Below, piece after piece: positions 63,146-64,000 of a stretch of 64,000 nt of DNA. The position numbers and the translations under genes were made by a program. The notes under the pieces are model-generated. The model did no database searches and was not told where the DNA came from. It saw only the letters and a program-made list of their open reading frames with translations. The DNA is from Helicobacter hepaticus ATCC 51449 (lineage in GTDB: Bacteria > Campylobacterota > Campylobacteria > Campylobacterales > Helicobacteraceae): NCBI RefSeq assembly GCF_000007905.1, contig NC_004917.1, positions 744,001 through 808,000 of the forward strand, given 5' to 3'. The number at the start of each line of letters is the position of its first letter. Position 1 is the first letter of the stretch.

Positions 63146-64000
63146 TTACGATATAATCACTTTTGCAAAACGTCTTTTGCCAATTTGAACAATATATTCA
63201 CCCACTGATAACTTCAATTCTTCATTCATTATCTTTTCTTTGTTAATTTTCAATGCCCCTGCACGAATATCCCTCCGCGCCTGTGAAGTAGATTCACAAA
63301 GCCCCGCAATTACAAGCACTCTAGCTATCCATTCACCTTCATTGCAAGTAAATACAGCTAAATCCGTAGGTATCTCATCTTTGCTAAACACATTGTCAAA
63401 TGCTATTTTAGCTTGTTTTGCTAAATCAATGTTATGATAACGTGTAGTAATTTCTAAAGCAAGTTGTTCTTTCACAGCTTTAGGGTGAGCATTCCCCGTA
63501 TTTACTTGCTCTTTAAGCATAACAATCTCTTGTAATGACAATGATGAAAGTAACTCATAATATCGCCACATCATCTCATCGTTAATGCTTAGAATCTTAG
63601 CATACATTGTATTGGCAGATTCTGTAACACCAATATAATTATTAAGTGATTTGCTCATCTTATGCACTCCATCAAGCCCTTCTAAAAGTGGCAGTGTCAT
63701 TACTGATTGCTCTTTATTAAGTTTATAAGCCCTCTGCAAACTTCGCCCAACTAAAAGATTAAACTTTTGGTCATTACCACCTAATTCAATATCACAATTT
63801 AAAGCAACCGAATCATAACCTTGCAAAAGCGGATATATAAATTCTACTATGGAAATGGATTGATTATTATTATAACGTTTAGTAAAATCATCACGTTCAA
63901 GCATACGCGCCACAGAAAAATGCGAAGTAAGTGTAATAAGTCCAAGCGCACCCAGTTCATTGAGCCATTTGGAATTAAAACATATCTGCGTATATTGAGG
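63146..64000 (-). CDS. tyrS: Tyrosyl-tRNA synthetase (3' part; 5' cut by window)
   Basis: The frame continues from 63146 to the window's right edge; a GTG at 63913 is internal, since upstream codons read FNSKWLNELGALGL, a TyrS sequence. The KMSKS loop is present as HKMSKSLNNYIG. The C-terminal S4 domain occupies about the last 60 residues. Only about 284 C-terminal residues are visible; about 120 residues lie outside. It charges tRNA-Tyr. Confidence 0.95.
   Translation of the reverse strand, partial: PQYTQICFNSKWLNELGALGLITLTSHFSVARMLERDDFTKRYNNNQSISIVEFIYPLLQGYDSVALNCDIELGGNDQKFNLLVGRSLQRAYKLNKEQSVMTLPLLEGLDGVHKMSKSLNNYIGVTESANTMYAKILSINDEMMWRYYELLSSLSLQEIVMLKEQVNTGNAHPKAVKEQLALEITTRYHNIDLAKQAKIAFDNVFSKDEIPTDLAVFTCNEGEWIARVLVIAGLCESTSQARRDIRAGALKINKEKIMNEELKLSVGEYIVQIGKRRFAKVIIS

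Noticed and set aside
63146-63913. tyrS as a complete 255-residue gene
   Set aside because: The frame is open to the window edge and encodes further TyrS residues; the GTG at 63913 is internal.
1-64000. CRISPR array
   Set aside because: No regularly spaced direct repeats were seen; repeats found are 11 and 45 bp and only two or three copies.

Overview
The window is a piece of an epsilonproteobacterial chromosome, most likely an enterohepatic Helicobacter (H. hepaticus/H. typhlonius type). The evidence is an AT-rich genome, extended -10 promoters without clear -35 boxes, many homopolymeric G/C or A/T tracts typical of contingency loci, and gene blocks whose order matches what I recall of H. 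pylori: rluA-Fn3-trmB-ftsE-ftsX-M23-flaG-fliD-fliS, ftsZ-ftsA-PPIase, hypA-coiled coil-lpxB, cheV-nspC, pssA-psd like-ftsH-prmA-cheY and amiA-nmo-tyrS. The species call is inference; no search was run.

Layout. 1-4.4 kb is the tail end of a prophage: tail tube-like protein, a pair of tail-assembly chaperone frames joined by a canonical -1 slippery heptamer, a tape-measure-like protein and a distal tail-like protein, ending in repeats that could be the element's end. 4.5-9.4 kb holds envelope genes: a two-domain glycosyltransferase with a C9 tract at the domain junction, a phosphoethanolamine transferase-like protein and an ABC exporter. 9.5-28.5 kb is core genome: rpsU, tRNA-Arg, ftsZ/ftsA, tRNA-Ile2, rodA, then the ftsEX-flagellar cap block, hup, gpsA and gatB.

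28.5-38.7 kb is a defence-type island placed directly behind gatB. It holds a phase-variable, currently frameshifted PLD-nuclease/SF2 helicase with an Eco57I-class adenine methylase, a DUF2971-like gene, and an AAA ATPase followed by a TOPRIM (DUF3226-like) gene broken by a one-base frameshift. This two-gene ATPase/TOPRIM unit resembles OLD/PARIS-type defence.

38.7-46.9 kb returns to envelope and core genes (outer membrane protein, EptA-like enzyme, proA, ispG, hypA, lpxB, a small lipoprotein, and an Na+-symporter with an in-frame G9 tract). 47-51.3 kb is an accessory surface/secreted cluster (beta-barrel protein with C13 in its promoter, DUF285 lipoprotein plus a decayed paralogue, ankyrin protein, membrane protein with T15 in its promoter spacer, Hcp/Sel1 protein). 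51.3-64 kb is core metabolism, chemotaxis, phospholipid and cell-wall genes, ending in a tyrS cut by the window edge.

Themes. Six long homopolymer tracts sit in coding starts, domain junctions or promoter spacers, so surface and defence functions look switchable. Cell-wall division functions are linked: FtsE/FtsX lie next to an EnvC-like protein with a degenerate LytM domain, and an amidase (amiA) that such an activator could control lies in the same window.
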